Assembly: GCF_003425685.1 (NCBI RefSeq)
Contig: NZ_QJKM01000018.1
Span: forward strand, 1-64,000
Reading direction: 5' to 3'
Length of the DNA: 64,000 nt
Source: Rhizobium terrae
GTDB taxonomy: Bacteria > Pseudomonadota > Alphaproteobacteria > Rhizobiales > Rhizobiaceae
Position 1 is the stretch's first letter. Each line of letters opens with the position of its first letter. This document shows positions 45,291 through 53,618 of the stretch, in pieces. The position numbers and the translations under genes are program-made. The notes below the pieces were generated by a model that had not been told where the DNA came from, searched no databases, and saw nothing but the letters and a program-made list of their open reading frames with translations.

Positions 45291-45842
45291 ATGGCCAGGG
45301 AGATGTTGCGGCAGGGCGGGAGGAGCGCCCGCATTCAGGCCGAAGTGCATCGCACGGTGCAGGAGCTTTTGAAAAGCATGGACCGCAGCGAGATCACTGT
45401 GCCGATGATCGCCGAGAAGGCAGGTGTCACGCCGTCGACGATCTACCGCCGCTGGGGCGATCTATCGGAACTTCTGGCGGACGTAGCCGTCGCCCGCATG
45501 CGGCCGATCGCCGATCCGGAGGACACGGGCGCGATGGCCTCCGATCTGGAGGCCTTCATCCTGCAATATGTGGAGGAAATGTCTTCAAGGGTGGGGCGCG
45601 CGCTGCTGGCCGACGTACTCGGAAGCCTGGAAAGCGATGCTCCTGTCAAATGCTGCCAATACACCTATCACCATCTGGAAACGCTGCGAGAAAGGGCCTT
45701 AGCGCGAGGCGAAACGCCCTTCGACATCGACAACGCAATCGACTTCGTCGTCGCACCGATCGTCTATCATATCCTGTTCGGCGACCGCGAGCTTGCGCCC
45801 GACTATTGCCGGGCGCTGGTCTCGCGTTTTTTTGTGAAGTGA
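45291..45842 (+). CDS. TetR-family repressor
   Basis: 183 residues. The N-terminal HTH contains VPMIAEKAGVTPSTIYRRWG, and a C-terminal ligand/dimer domain of the TetR_C type follows. It is expected to repress the divergent MFS gene and itself. AAGGAG lies 7 bases before the ATG. Confidence 0.88.
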   Translation: MAREMLRQGGRSARIQAEVHRTVQELLKSMDRSEITVPMIAEKAGVTPSTIYRRWGDLSELLADVAVARMRPIADPEDTGAMASDLEAFILQYVEEMSSRVGRALLADVLGSLESDAPVKCCQYTYHHLETLRERALARGETPFDIDNAIDFVVAPIVYHILFGDRELAPDYCRALVSRFFVK

Positions 45843-45856
45843 TCCCGCCGAGGCCG

Positions 45857-46321
45857 CTACGCATCCGCTGACGACAGCCTGGATGCGAGGCGGAAATCAC
45901 GCGGACCCAAAAGGCGTCCGTCGGCCGCCTTAACCTGCAGCGCCTTGATCGGCGCGCCGTCGATCGTGTCCACCATTTCGGTATCCATCTCACCCGGTTC
46001 GAAACAGTTTTCCTCTCCCCACTGCCACAAAGCGACAAGCACAGTATAGAGCTTCTCGCCTTTCGGCGTCAGGACGTAGCGAGGGCTCGAGAGGGAATCC
46101 GGATGGGCTTCGATGGCAAAAATCCCTTGCTGGACGAGCTTTTTCAGTCTTGCCGATAGGATGTTCTTGGCAAGACCGAGATTCTTATGGAATTCGCCGA
46201 AACGCTGATACCCGCGGAATGCATCCCGGACGATCAGAAGCGTCCACCAGTCCCCAACGACCTGGAGACTGCGTGCGATGCCGCAATTGGCTCCTTCCAG
46301 ATTGATTTTCCTTCCCTTCAT
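45857..46321 (-). CDS. HxlR-family transcriptional regulator
   Basis: 154 residues. NCGIARSLQVVGDWWTLLIV and RDAFRGYQRFGEFHKNLGLA are the HxlR winged-helix signature, then ILSARLKKLVQQGI and RYVLTPKGEKLY. ATG at 46321 has GGAG 8 bases upstream; ATG at 46351 is in frame. It is divergent from the gene at 46448, with tandem operators between. Many HxlR proteins sense redox or electrophiles through a Cys; one Cys (NCGIARS) is present. Confidence 0.88.
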   Translation of the reverse strand: MKGRKINLEGANCGIARSLQVVGDWWTLLIVRDAFRGYQRFGEFHKNLGLAKNILSARLKKLVQQGIFAIEAHPDSLSSPRYVLTPKGEKLYTVLVALWQWGEENCFEPGEMDTEMVDTIDGAPIKALQVKAADGRLLGPRDFRLASRLSSADA

Positions 46322-46359
46322 CCGGCGTTCTCCGAGATATGAGGATGACATGCAACCAA

Positions 46360-46417
46360 GGTTGCAAATTTAAACCGAATGAGATTACATGTCGATGGGT
46401 TTCAAAATTAAACCGAA
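46360..46417. promoter_or_regulatory. Two tandem 20-bp operators
   Basis: GGTTGCAAATTTAAACCGAA (46360-46379) and GGTTTCAAAATTAAACCGAA (46398-46417) agree at 18 of 20 positions. Each has GGTT/AACC arms. Their starts are 38 bp apart, between the HxlR gene and its divergent neighbour. Confidence 0.7.
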
Positions 46418-46447
46418 GGCTGTCTGCTGTTGAAGGAGAAGACGGAC

Positions 46448-47167
46448 ATGAGCGATTTGCTGGAACTTGCCGTTGCGGCGCATGGCGGTTGGGACCGTTG
46501 GCGCGAGGTCAAGAAGCTGACGGCCCGGATTTCCGTCGCCGGAACGATGTGGCATCTCAAGGGTTGGGCGGGTGTCTTTTCGGACGTCGCCGTTTCGATC
46601 GATCCGCATCGCCAACATGCCGAGTTTTGGCCGTTCATCAAGGCGGGCCATCACAGCGAATATGAGCCTGCCCGGACGGCCATCCTCGGTGATCGGTGTG
46701 AGGTGCTCCAAGCGCGGGAGCAGCCGCGGCTGGCTTTCCAGGGGCACGTGATCCAGACCCCCTGGGATGCACAGCACCTGGCCTATTTTTCGGGATATGC
46801 GATGTGGACGTATCTGACGACGCCGTTCCTCTTCGGGCTGCCCGGTTTCATTGTCGAGGAAATAGAGCCCTGGGACGAACACGCGGAAATCTGGCGACGG
46901 CTGAAGGTGACCTTCCCGCCGAGTGTCGCCAGCCATTCCACCGAACAGATCTTTTATTTTGATGCAGGCGGAAATCTGCGCCGGCACGACTACAGCGTCG
47001 AGATCATGGGCGGGACGTCCAGCGCCAACTATGCGACCGAGCCCAGGACCTTCGGCGGCCTCGTCTTCCCCACCAAACGCCGCGTTTATTCCATCGGTCC
47101 GGACAACCGGCCCATCCTAGACCGCGTTGCAGTCGCCATCGACATCAACGGAATCGATGTAGAATAG
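46448..47167 (+). CDS. Unknown protein, probable HxlR target
   Basis: 239 residues, not recognised. It starts MSDLLELAVAAHGGWDRWRE and contains VAGTMWHLKGWAG, then several Trp/Tyr-rich beta segments, with no signal peptide. The shape suggests a beta-barrel or lipid-binding fold. ATG at 46448 has AAGGAG 10 bases upstream. Control by the adjacent HxlR protein is inferred from the divergent layout and operators. Confidence 0.65.
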   Translation: MSDLLELAVAAHGGWDRWREVKKLTARISVAGTMWHLKGWAGVFSDVAVSIDPHRQHAEFWPFIKAGHHSEYEPARTAILGDRCEVLQAREQPRLAFQGHVIQTPWDAQHLAYFSGYAMWTYLTTPFLFGLPGFIVEEIEPWDEHAEIWRRLKVTFPPSVASHSTEQIFYFDAGGNLRRHDYSVEIMGGTSSANYATEPRTFGGLVFPTKRRVYSIGPDNRPILDRVAVAIDINGIDVE

Positions 47168-47182
47168 CCGGAGGCCCCAGGG

Positions 47183-49831
47183 TCACCCCTTCAGCATGCG
47201 CTCGACGATATCGCGCACGTCGGTCGAGAGCGCTTCTGCTCGTTCGATCGTCGAAAGAGCCGAGCGGGCATGATCGGCGCGCTGCGTCTCCAGCGACCGC
47301 CAGGACCGCATCGAGGTGAGGATGCGGGCTGCAAGCTGCGGGTTCTTGGGATCGATCGAGAGAATCTGTTCGGCCAGGAAGCGGTAGCCCTCGCCGTCGG
47401 CACGGTTGAAGCCGGTCGGGTTGGCAAAGGCGAAGGTGCCGATCAGCGAGCGGACGCGGTTCGGATTGGTGGCGACGAAACGTGCGTTCTCCATCAGCGC
47501 CTTGACGCGGGCGAGCGCGCCGACCCCCGGAATGGTCGCCTGGATCGAGAACCACTTGTCGATGACCAGCGCATTGCCGTCGAACCGCTTCAGGAACGTG
47601 TCGAGCGCCCCGGTGGCTTCGACCGAATCCGGGAAGCGATGCGCCAGCAGCGTCAGCGCCTGCGCCAGGTCGGTCATGTTGTCGGCCGCCGCGAAGGCTT
47701 CCGCTGCACGGGCGGGCGTTCCCTCCGCATAGCTCAGGTAGGTGAGGGCGCTGTTGCGCAAGGCCCGCTTGCCGGCGCTTGCCGCATCCGGCGTATAGGG
47801 ACCTGCGACTTTCATCTCCTCGAAGAGCGCCAGGAATGTCTTTTCTCCGGCCTTGGCGATCGCCGCAAGGATGGCATTCCGTCCTGCATGGATCGCATCG
47901 GGGTCGTTGTTGGAGCCGAGCTCGCGGGCGATGTCGGCTTCGCTCGGCAGCGTCAGCGCCTGGGCGCGAAAAGCGGGCTCCAACGCTTCATTGGCAGCCG
48001 CTTCGAGAAGGGCCGAGATCAGGGCAGGATCACAGGTGATTTCCTTGCCTTCACGTGCATCGCGGGCCGCCTGCATGAGGTTCGGGATCGCAAGGTCGGT
48101 GAGCGCCTGCCAGCGGGCGAAGAGATCCGTGTCGTGGCGGGCGATATGGGCAAGATCGGCCGGTGTCTGGTCGAGATGCAGGTTGATCGGCGCCGAGAAG
48201 GAGCGGTTGAGCGACAGGACCGGACGGGACGAGATGCCCGAGAAGGTGAATGTCTGCTTGCGCTCGGTCAGATGCAGCACGTCGCCGGTCACTTCCCCGC
48301 CCTTGACCGCGGTCGGTGCGGCGGGCGAGCCGTTGTCGAGGATCAGCGAGAAGGAGAGCGGAATGTGCATAGGCTCCTTGGCCGACTGGCCGGGCGTTGC
48401 CGGGATCATCTGTTCCAGCGACAGCGTGAACGTGCCGTTTGCCTGATCGTAGTCGCTCGAAACGGTGACGAGCGGCGTGCCGGCCTGGTGGTACCAGAGC
48501 GAAAATTGCGTGAGGTCACGACCACTTGCATCTTCGAAGCACTTGACGAAGTCCTCGACCGTCGCGGCCTGCCCGTCATGACGCTCGAAATAGAGATCCA
48601 TCCCCGCCTTGAAATCCTTCGCGCCGAGCAGCGTGGCGATCATGCGGGTGACTTCGGAACCCTTTTCGTAGACGGTCGTCGTGTAGAAATTGTTGATCTC
48701 GCGGTATTTCGTCGGGCGGACGGGATGCGCGAGCGGCCCGCCATCCTCCGGGAACTGTTCCGATTTCAGGTGCCGCACCTCAGCGATGCGCTTCACCGGG
48801 CGGGAGCGCTGGTCGGCCGAGAATTCATGGTCGCGATAGACGGTCAGGCCTTCCTTGAGGCAGAGCTGGAACCAGTCGCGGCAGGTGATGCGGTTGCCGG
48901 TCCAGTTATGGAAATATTCGTGGGCGATGATCGCCTCGATATTCGCATAGTCCTGATCGGTCGCCGTTTCCGGATCGGCGAGCACGTATTTGTCGTTGAA
49001 GATATTGAGACCCTTGTTCTCCATCGCCCCCATGTTGAAGTCGGAGACGGCGACGATCATGAAGATGTCGAGGTCATATTCGCGGCCGAACCGCTCCTCG
49101 TCCCACTTCATCGAGCGCTTCAGCGCGTCCATCGCGTAAGCCGCGCGGGCTTCCTTGCCGTGCTCCACATAGATCTTCAGCGCCACTTCGCGTTCGGACA
49201 TGGTGACGAACGTGTCTTCCACGACGCCGAGATCGCCGGCGACCAGCGCGAAGAGGTAGCTCGGCTTCGGATGCGGATCGAACCAGGCGGCAAATGCGCG
49301 GCCTTCGTCATATCCGGCGCCGCCGAGGAAGTTGCCGTTCGACAGCATGACCGGGTTGGCGGCCTTGTCGCCGATGATGGTGACCGTATAAGGCGCCAGC
49401 ACGTCCGGCCGGTCGGGGAAATAGGTGATGCGGCGAAAGCCTTCCGCCTCGCACTGGGTGCAGTAGACCCCGTTGGTGCGGTAAAGACCCATCAGCTGCG
49501 TATTGGCTTCCGGGTTGATATAGGTGGTGACGGTAATCTCGAAAGGCGTCTCCGCCGGTAGGTCGCGGATCGTCAGCTTTTCCGGCGTGACCTCGTATTG
49601 GCTGGTTGGCACCTCGTTCTGGTCGAACAGCAGGCCTGAAAGCGTCAGTTCGTCACCGTCGAGCACCAGCGGCGCCGACGGATCGACGCCTTCGCGCCGA
49701 TGGAATATGAGCCGGGCATCCACCTTGGTATTGGTGGGATCGAGCTCGAAGGTCAGATCGACGCGTTCCAGGACGAAATCTGTCGGGCGGTAATCTGCCA
49801 GATGAACGATCTGGCCCGTATCTGTTCGCAT
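47183..49831 (-). CDS. pepN: PepN, aminopeptidase N (M1 family)
   Basis: 882 residues. The exopeptidase motif GAMEN is at 268-272; the zinc site HEYFHNW is at 304-310 with third ligand Glu327 (KEGLTVY). The C-terminal helical domain typical of bacterial PepN is complete. It is a cytoplasmic zinc aminopeptidase that degrades peptides. ATG at 49831 gives the family N-terminus; the frame is open to 49924. Confidence 0.95.
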   Translation of the reverse strand: MRTDTGQIVHLADYRPTDFVLERVDLTFELDPTNTKVDARLIFHRREGVDPSAPLVLDGDELTLSGLLFDQNEVPTSQYEVTPEKLTIRDLPAETPFEITVTTYINPEANTQLMGLYRTNGVYCTQCEAEGFRRITYFPDRPDVLAPYTVTIIGDKAANPVMLSNGNFLGGAGYDEGRAFAAWFDPHPKPSYLFALVAGDLGVVEDTFVTMSEREVALKIYVEHGKEARAAYAMDALKRSMKWDEERFGREYDLDIFMIVAVSDFNMGAMENKGLNIFNDKYVLADPETATDQDYANIEAIIAHEYFHNWTGNRITCRDWFQLCLKEGLTVYRDHEFSADQRSRPVKRIAEVRHLKSEQFPEDGGPLAHPVRPTKYREINNFYTTTVYEKGSEVTRMIATLLGAKDFKAGMDLYFERHDGQAATVEDFVKCFEDASGRDLTQFSLWYHQAGTPLVTVSSDYDQANGTFTLSLEQMIPATPGQSAKEPMHIPLSFSLILDNGSPAAPTAVKGGEVTGDVLHLTERKQTFTFSGISSRPVLSLNRSFSAPINLHLDQTPADLAHIARHDTDLFARWQALTDLAIPNLMQAARDAREGKEITCDPALISALLEAAANEALEPAFRAQALTLPSEADIARELGSNNDPDAIHAGRNAILAAIAKAGEKTFLALFEEMKVAGPYTPDAASAGKRALRNSALTYLSYAEGTPARAAEAFAAADNMTDLAQALTLLAHRFPDSVEATGALDTFLKRFDGNALVIDKWFSIQATIPGVGALARVKALMENARFVATNPNRVRSLIGTFAFANPTGFNRADGEGYRFLAEQILSIDPKNPQLAARILTSMRSWRSLETQRADHARSALSTIERAEALSTDVRDIVERMLKG

Positions 49832-50142
49832 GTTGCTTCCTGAAACCGGCTCTTCGAATGGGCATTGGGAGCGCTCGCATTGCTGCCTGAAAGCCCTCCA
49901 CCGTTGCCGCGGGGATAATTGCACGCAATGCTAAACGATTGTTGAAACTTTGGCTAAATTAAACCTCATTTTGTTCTTGTATATTTCGCGAAACTTTTCC
50001 GCGGGTCACCGATATTGATCGACCTATCACCAGTTTTGATCCCGCTCACAGCACTTTTCCGTTACTGTGCCGACAAACTGAATCCTCCCCTCCCATGTTA
50101 GGCTTCGTTTCGAATGCAGCCTGAGATTCCAATGAGTTGTTG
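49832..50142. other. Intergenic region of about 310 bp
   Basis: Divergent pepN and DMT promoters must lie here. It is AT-rich around 49930-50000. No repeat or gene stood out. Confidence 0.4.
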
Positions 50143-51081
50143 ATGGCTGCCGATGCCCTGAATCCCCTGCGGGGGATCCTGTTCAAGGTCACCTCCGTGG
50201 TGGTCTTCGTGATGATGCAGACCTGCATCAAATCCGCAGGCCCCGACATCCCGGCCGGCCAGATTACCTTCTACCGCTCCGCCTTCGCCATCGTGCCGAT
50301 CATCATCTATCTGGCCTATCTCGGCGAACTCAACGGCGCCTTCCGCACCGCAAGCCCGTTCGGGCACCTGAAGCGCGGCTTTCTCGGCATCATGTCGATG
50401 ATGTTCGGCTTCTACGGTCTCGTCCACCTGCCGATGCCGGATGCGATCGCGATCGGTTATTCCTCGCCGCTGCTTGCGGTGGTCTTCGCCGCCATCTTCC
50501 TCAAGGAAACGGTGCGCATCTACCGCTGGACCGCCGTCGTGGTCGGCATGATCGGCGTGGTGATCATCTCCTGGCCGAAACTCACGATGTTCGAAGAAGG
50601 CGGCATGGGGTCGGAACAGGCCATGGGGGCGGCCGCCGTCATCATGTCGGCCGTGCTCGCCGGTTTTGCGATGATCCAGACGAGACAACTGGTGCGCACC
50701 GAAAAGACCGCGACGATCGTCATGTATTTCTCTTTGAGCGGTGCCGTCTTTTCTTTGGCAAGCCTGCCCTTCGGTTGGGCCAGCTTGGACCTTGCGGAAG
50801 CGCTGTACCTGATCGGCGCCGGCATCTGCGGCGGGGTCGGCCAGATCCTGCTGACCGAAAGCTATCGCCACGCCGACGTCTCGACGGTCGCGCCGTTCGA
50901 ATATACCTCGATCCTGCTCGGGATCGGCATCGCCTATGTGCTATTTGCGGATGTGCCGACACCGCCCATGCTGATCGGCACGGCGATCACGGTTTCGGCG
51001 GGGATATTCATCATCTACCGGGAGCACCAGCTCGGGCTGGAGCGGAAGGCGGCGCGCAAGGCCTCGCCGCCGGGGGCGTGA
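50143..51081 (+). CDS. EamA/DMT-family permease
   Basis: 312 residues with 10 membrane segments in two EamA repeats (GQITFYRSAFAIVPIIIYL; GYSSPLLAVVFAAIFLKE; GGVGQILLTESYRHADVS; EYTSILLGIGIAYVLF). It is a metabolite or drug exporter of the RhaT/YdcZ-like group; the substrate is unknown. ATG at 50143 is preferred over the two preceding TTG codons. Confidence 0.88.
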   Translation: MAADALNPLRGILFKVTSVVVFVMMQTCIKSAGPDIPAGQITFYRSAFAIVPIIIYLAYLGELNGAFRTASPFGHLKRGFLGIMSMMFGFYGLVHLPMPDAIAIGYSSPLLAVVFAAIFLKETVRIYRWTAVVVGMIGVVIISWPKLTMFEEGGMGSEQAMGAAAVIMSAVLAGFAMIQTRQLVRTEKTATIVMYFSLSGAVFSLASLPFGWASLDLAEALYLIGAGICGGVGQILLTESYRHADVSTVAPFEYTSILLGIGIAYVLFADVPTPPMLIGTAITVSAGIFIIYREHQLGLERKAARKASPPGA

Positions 51082-51151
51082 GCCATGATGGCAAGGTTGG
51101 CCCGCCACGCTGGAGCCTGTGTGACGAGAAGTCGTATCTATCGCCGGACCA

Positions 51152-51787
51152 TCACAACAGACATTCCAGGATGGCGATCCAGGGCACTTCGCGCTGGGCG
51201 CTGTTCAACCTGTCGCGCAGATAGCCGGTGTCGGTTAGCCTCAGCTTCTTCTGGTCGACGTTGTTGGTGATGTTGCCACCGATCGTGATGGCGTGCGTGC
51301 TGGTGATATCGATGACGATGTCGCCGTGCGAAGGGTAGAAGCTGTCCGCTTCATAGACCAGCGTCGCCTGGTCATAGTCGTAGGCATTAGCATATTCGCG
51401 GCCCGCGACGATGATATCGCCGACCTGGGGTTTGTATTGGTCAGTCCGGCGGGCGGCGTAACCGAAATTGCCGATCACCCCGTTGGCCTGGTCCATGGCC
51501 TTTTTCACGTAGTGGCAATGGGCTTCCGTGTAGAGAAATTTGTTTCCCGCTCCGGCGTCCTTTACTCTGGAGCAGACGAACGCCGAGGACCATGCCGGAC
51601 GGACGCCCCTGACGATAGTCCTGCCGTCGAGGTTATTGTTGCCGATGGCCTGCCAGTATTGCTTGACGAAGAGATAGTAGTCTTTGCTGTGCTGGGGTCG
51701 TCCCCAAGTTTCCCGCCCGGCCCCGTTGTCCCATCGGGCATATTCGGCCTTGCAGGTATTCACCAGATCGGTCGTAAATTGCGTCAT
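51152..51787 (-). CDS. DUF2272 protein
   Basis: 211 residues, no signal peptide. PAWSSAFVCSRVKDAGAG, TEAHCHYVKKAMDQ, PQVGDIIVAGREYA and SHGDIVIDI match DUF2272, which is related to NlpC/P60 and CHAP-type cell-wall hydrolases; the Cys in SSAFVCS and the His in SHGDIV would be the catalytic pair. Without a signal it may be a cytoplasmic, phage-like or secretion-dependent enzyme. Activity is not shown. Confidence 0.7.
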   Translation of the reverse strand: MTQFTTDLVNTCKAEYARWDNGAGRETWGRPQHSKDYYLFVKQYWQAIGNNNLDGRTIVRGVRPAWSSAFVCSRVKDAGAGNKFLYTEAHCHYVKKAMDQANGVIGNFGYAARRTDQYKPQVGDIIVAGREYANAYDYDQATLVYEADSFYPSHGDIVIDITSTHAITIGGNITNNVDQKKLRLTDTGYLRDRLNSAQREVPWIAILECLL

Positions 51788-51939
51788 TGCCTCCCCCGTG
51801 AAGTGATAACCATCGCGCGCTTTTATTGAGGGCGCAATTTATGGGGGAGTCAAGTGATGGTTGTGATAGGCCTGTCAAAAACCCACCGGTAGCATCATGC
51901 CGCCGGCGGAATCGCTTTTGATCGAGGATCTTCGGGTCG

Positions 51940-52092
51940 TTAAAGCGGGATGGCGGCGGTGGCCGGGTTCGCCTTTTCGGCGGCGTTGCGCGCAGCGCCG
52001 GCGTGGCTGAATTCACGCGAGGCATTCACGGCGGTGCCGATGTGATGCAGGCTTTCCCGCAGGGTACGGATCGGGTGGAGGAGGGCCGTCAT
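51940..52092 (-). CDS. Small protein, 50 aa
   Basis: MTALLHPIRTLRESLHHIGT, then AVNASREFSHAGAARNAAEK and a Pro/Ala tail. AAAGGAAG stands before the ATG. It follows the 63-residue gene by 25 bp on the same strand, so the two probably form an operon. It is helical and amphipathic, of unknown function. Confidence 0.5.
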   Translation of the reverse strand: MTALLHPIRTLRESLHHIGTAVNASREFSHAGAARNAAEKANPATAAIPL

Positions 52093-52117
52093 GGCAGCTT
52101 CCTTTGTTCTGTGACGC

Positions 52118-52309
52118 TCAGCGCTCGCGGAAATCGGCGAAGACGGCAGCCGGACGGGTGATGCCCATCGGGCGCGCCATGGCGCGGGACGTCATCTGCT
52201 CGTTGGTGGCCGAGCCGAAACGGTGATAGCCCTGCGTGGCACGCGGCGCGAGGCCGGCGGCGCGAAGGGTTTCGAAGCCCGAATGGATCGGGCGGAAGCG
52301 GGTCGTCAT
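52118..52309 (-). CDS. Small basic protein, 63 aa
   Basis: MTTRFRPIHSGFETLRAAGL, then ARPMGITRPAAVFADFRER. It is basic and Arg-rich with no signal. AAGGAACCAAGG lies before the ATG. The function is not known. Its upstream DNA is AT-rich and promoter-like. Confidence 0.5.
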   Translation of the reverse strand: MTTRFRPIHSGFETLRAAGLAPRATQGYHRFGSATNEQMTSRAMARPMGITRPAAVFADFRER

Positions 52310-52483
52310 TGCCTTGGTTCCTTAAACCTAGAATTCCTCCCAAGACACGCCATTAATATTGCAGCGCAGCATCGATTCTGCAATGCAGCGGAACGCCGCG
52401 CTGCCATGCGCTAAATGCATGGCATTTTTCATATTTTCGTAACTTTGTGCTAAATCGGCACAAGCCGCTCAAAATCTGGGCGC

Positions 52484-53383
52484 TCAATGGCTCGAAATAC
52501 GGCTTTTGAAGGCCAGCAGGTCCTGCCAGGCCAGCGCCTTGTTGGCGGGGGCGGCCAGCAGTTCCTGGGGATGCAGGGTGGCGATCGCCGAACTATTGAT
52601 CCCTGCGACCGAAATGTCACGCCACTGGCCGCGCAGCGAATGGATCGTGCCCGCGCCCAGGAAGAATCGCGCCGGAAAGTTGCCGAGCAGCAGCATGAGC
52701 CTGGGTTCGGCAAGCGCGACCTGCCGCTCCAGGAAGGGCCGGCAGATGTCGAGTTCGGCATCCGAGGGCATGCGGTTTCCCGGCGGCCGCCAGGGAATGA
52801 TGTTGGTCAGCAGCACCGCCTCGCGCGACAACCCGATTGCGCCGAGCATCCTGTCGAGAAGCTGGCCCTGCCGGCCGGAAAAGGGAATGCCGTCGCGGTC
52901 GTCGTCGGCATTCGGCATCGGCCCGATCACCATGATGCCGAAGGCCGGATTGCCGCTCGCGAAAACGGTGGAACGGGCGCCGTTCTTCAGGTTGCAGCCG
53001 TTGAAGGCTTCGAGCGCCGTCTTCAGTTCGGGAAGCGACCGGGCGCTTTCCGCCGCGAATCGCGCCGCTGCGACCGCTTCGCCATCCGGCACGGCGACGT
53101 TGGCGGGAGGTGCGGACGGCGCCGGGGCAGTGCGGTTCCGTGCCGGACTACCACCATCCGATGGGGCCGCTTCTCTCGGTCGTGTGGATTCGCTCTGCTG
53201 CGCCGGCTGCTGCTGCCGCGCACTCGCCGGCATGCGCGCTTCCGCCTGTGCGGCCTTCTGCGCCGCGAACTGCGCAAACCGATCCACAGGCTCTTCCTCG
53301 ACAAGCCATTCGACGCCCGAATCCGCATAGAAATGCAGGAGGGCGGTCAGCGCCAGTGCGTCGAGATTTTGGGCAGCGTTCAT
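52484..53383 (-). CDS. Uracil-DNA glycosylase, family 4-like
   Basis: 299 residues. A Pro/Ala-rich N-terminal third precedes the glycosylase domain: FNGCNLKNGA, IMVIGPMPNADDDRDGIPFS, GRQGQLLDRMLGAIGL, LTNIIPWRPPGNRMPS, DICRPFLERQ and HPQELLAAPANKALAW. The fold matches family 4 uracil-DNA glycosylases, but the usual GEAPG motif reads GPMPN and HPAYLL reads HPQELL. Only some of the iron-sulfur Cys are seen. It probably acts in base excision repair. ATG at 53383 is used. Confidence 0.8.
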   Translation of the reverse strand: MNAAQNLDALALTALLHFYADSGVEWLVEEEPVDRFAQFAAQKAAQAEARMPASARQQQPAQQSESTRPREAAPSDGGSPARNRTAPAPSAPPANVAVPDGEAVAAARFAAESARSLPELKTALEAFNGCNLKNGARSTVFASGNPAFGIMVIGPMPNADDDRDGIPFSGRQGQLLDRMLGAIGLSREAVLLTNIIPWRPPGNRMPSDAELDICRPFLERQVALAEPRLMLLLGNFPARFFLGAGTIHSLRGQWRDISVAGINSSAIATLHPQELLAAPANKALAWQDLLAFKSRISSH

Positions 53384-53523
53384 GGACTCGCTTTTACAGC
53401 ATGTCGGCCGAAAGTGGGAATCTGTTTGATGGTGAGATGATGTCGGACGAGGAATTCGGAGCACAATCCCCTCACTTGCGGTTTCCAACACTTAGATAAC
53501 GGTGCAGCACCCGCGGCACCCTA

Positions 53524-53586
53524 CCTCTCCCCTCTGTGGGAGAGGTTATCAAATCATGATCTTAGCTTCAGCTAAGTCATGGATTT
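53524..53586. repeat. Intergenic two-stem palindromic element
   Basis: CCTCTCCC-N6-GGGAGAGG (53524-53545) is followed by a long stem, AAATCATGATCTTAGCT against AGCTAAGTCATGGATTT (53551-53586), with two small bulges and a 2-base loop. It lies between the UDG gene and the Hsp70-like gene. It looks like a mobile-type rhizobial intergenic repeat; its first stem resembles the one at 56880-56907. Confidence 0.6.
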
Positions 53587-53618
53587 TGTGGGTGAGGGGA
53601 TCACCCGCTTTTCTCATT

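Noticed and set aside
47270..49561. 763-codon plus-strand frame opposite pepN
   Set aside because: PepN on the minus strand has all catalytic motifs; the plus-strand text is a GC-driven shadow.
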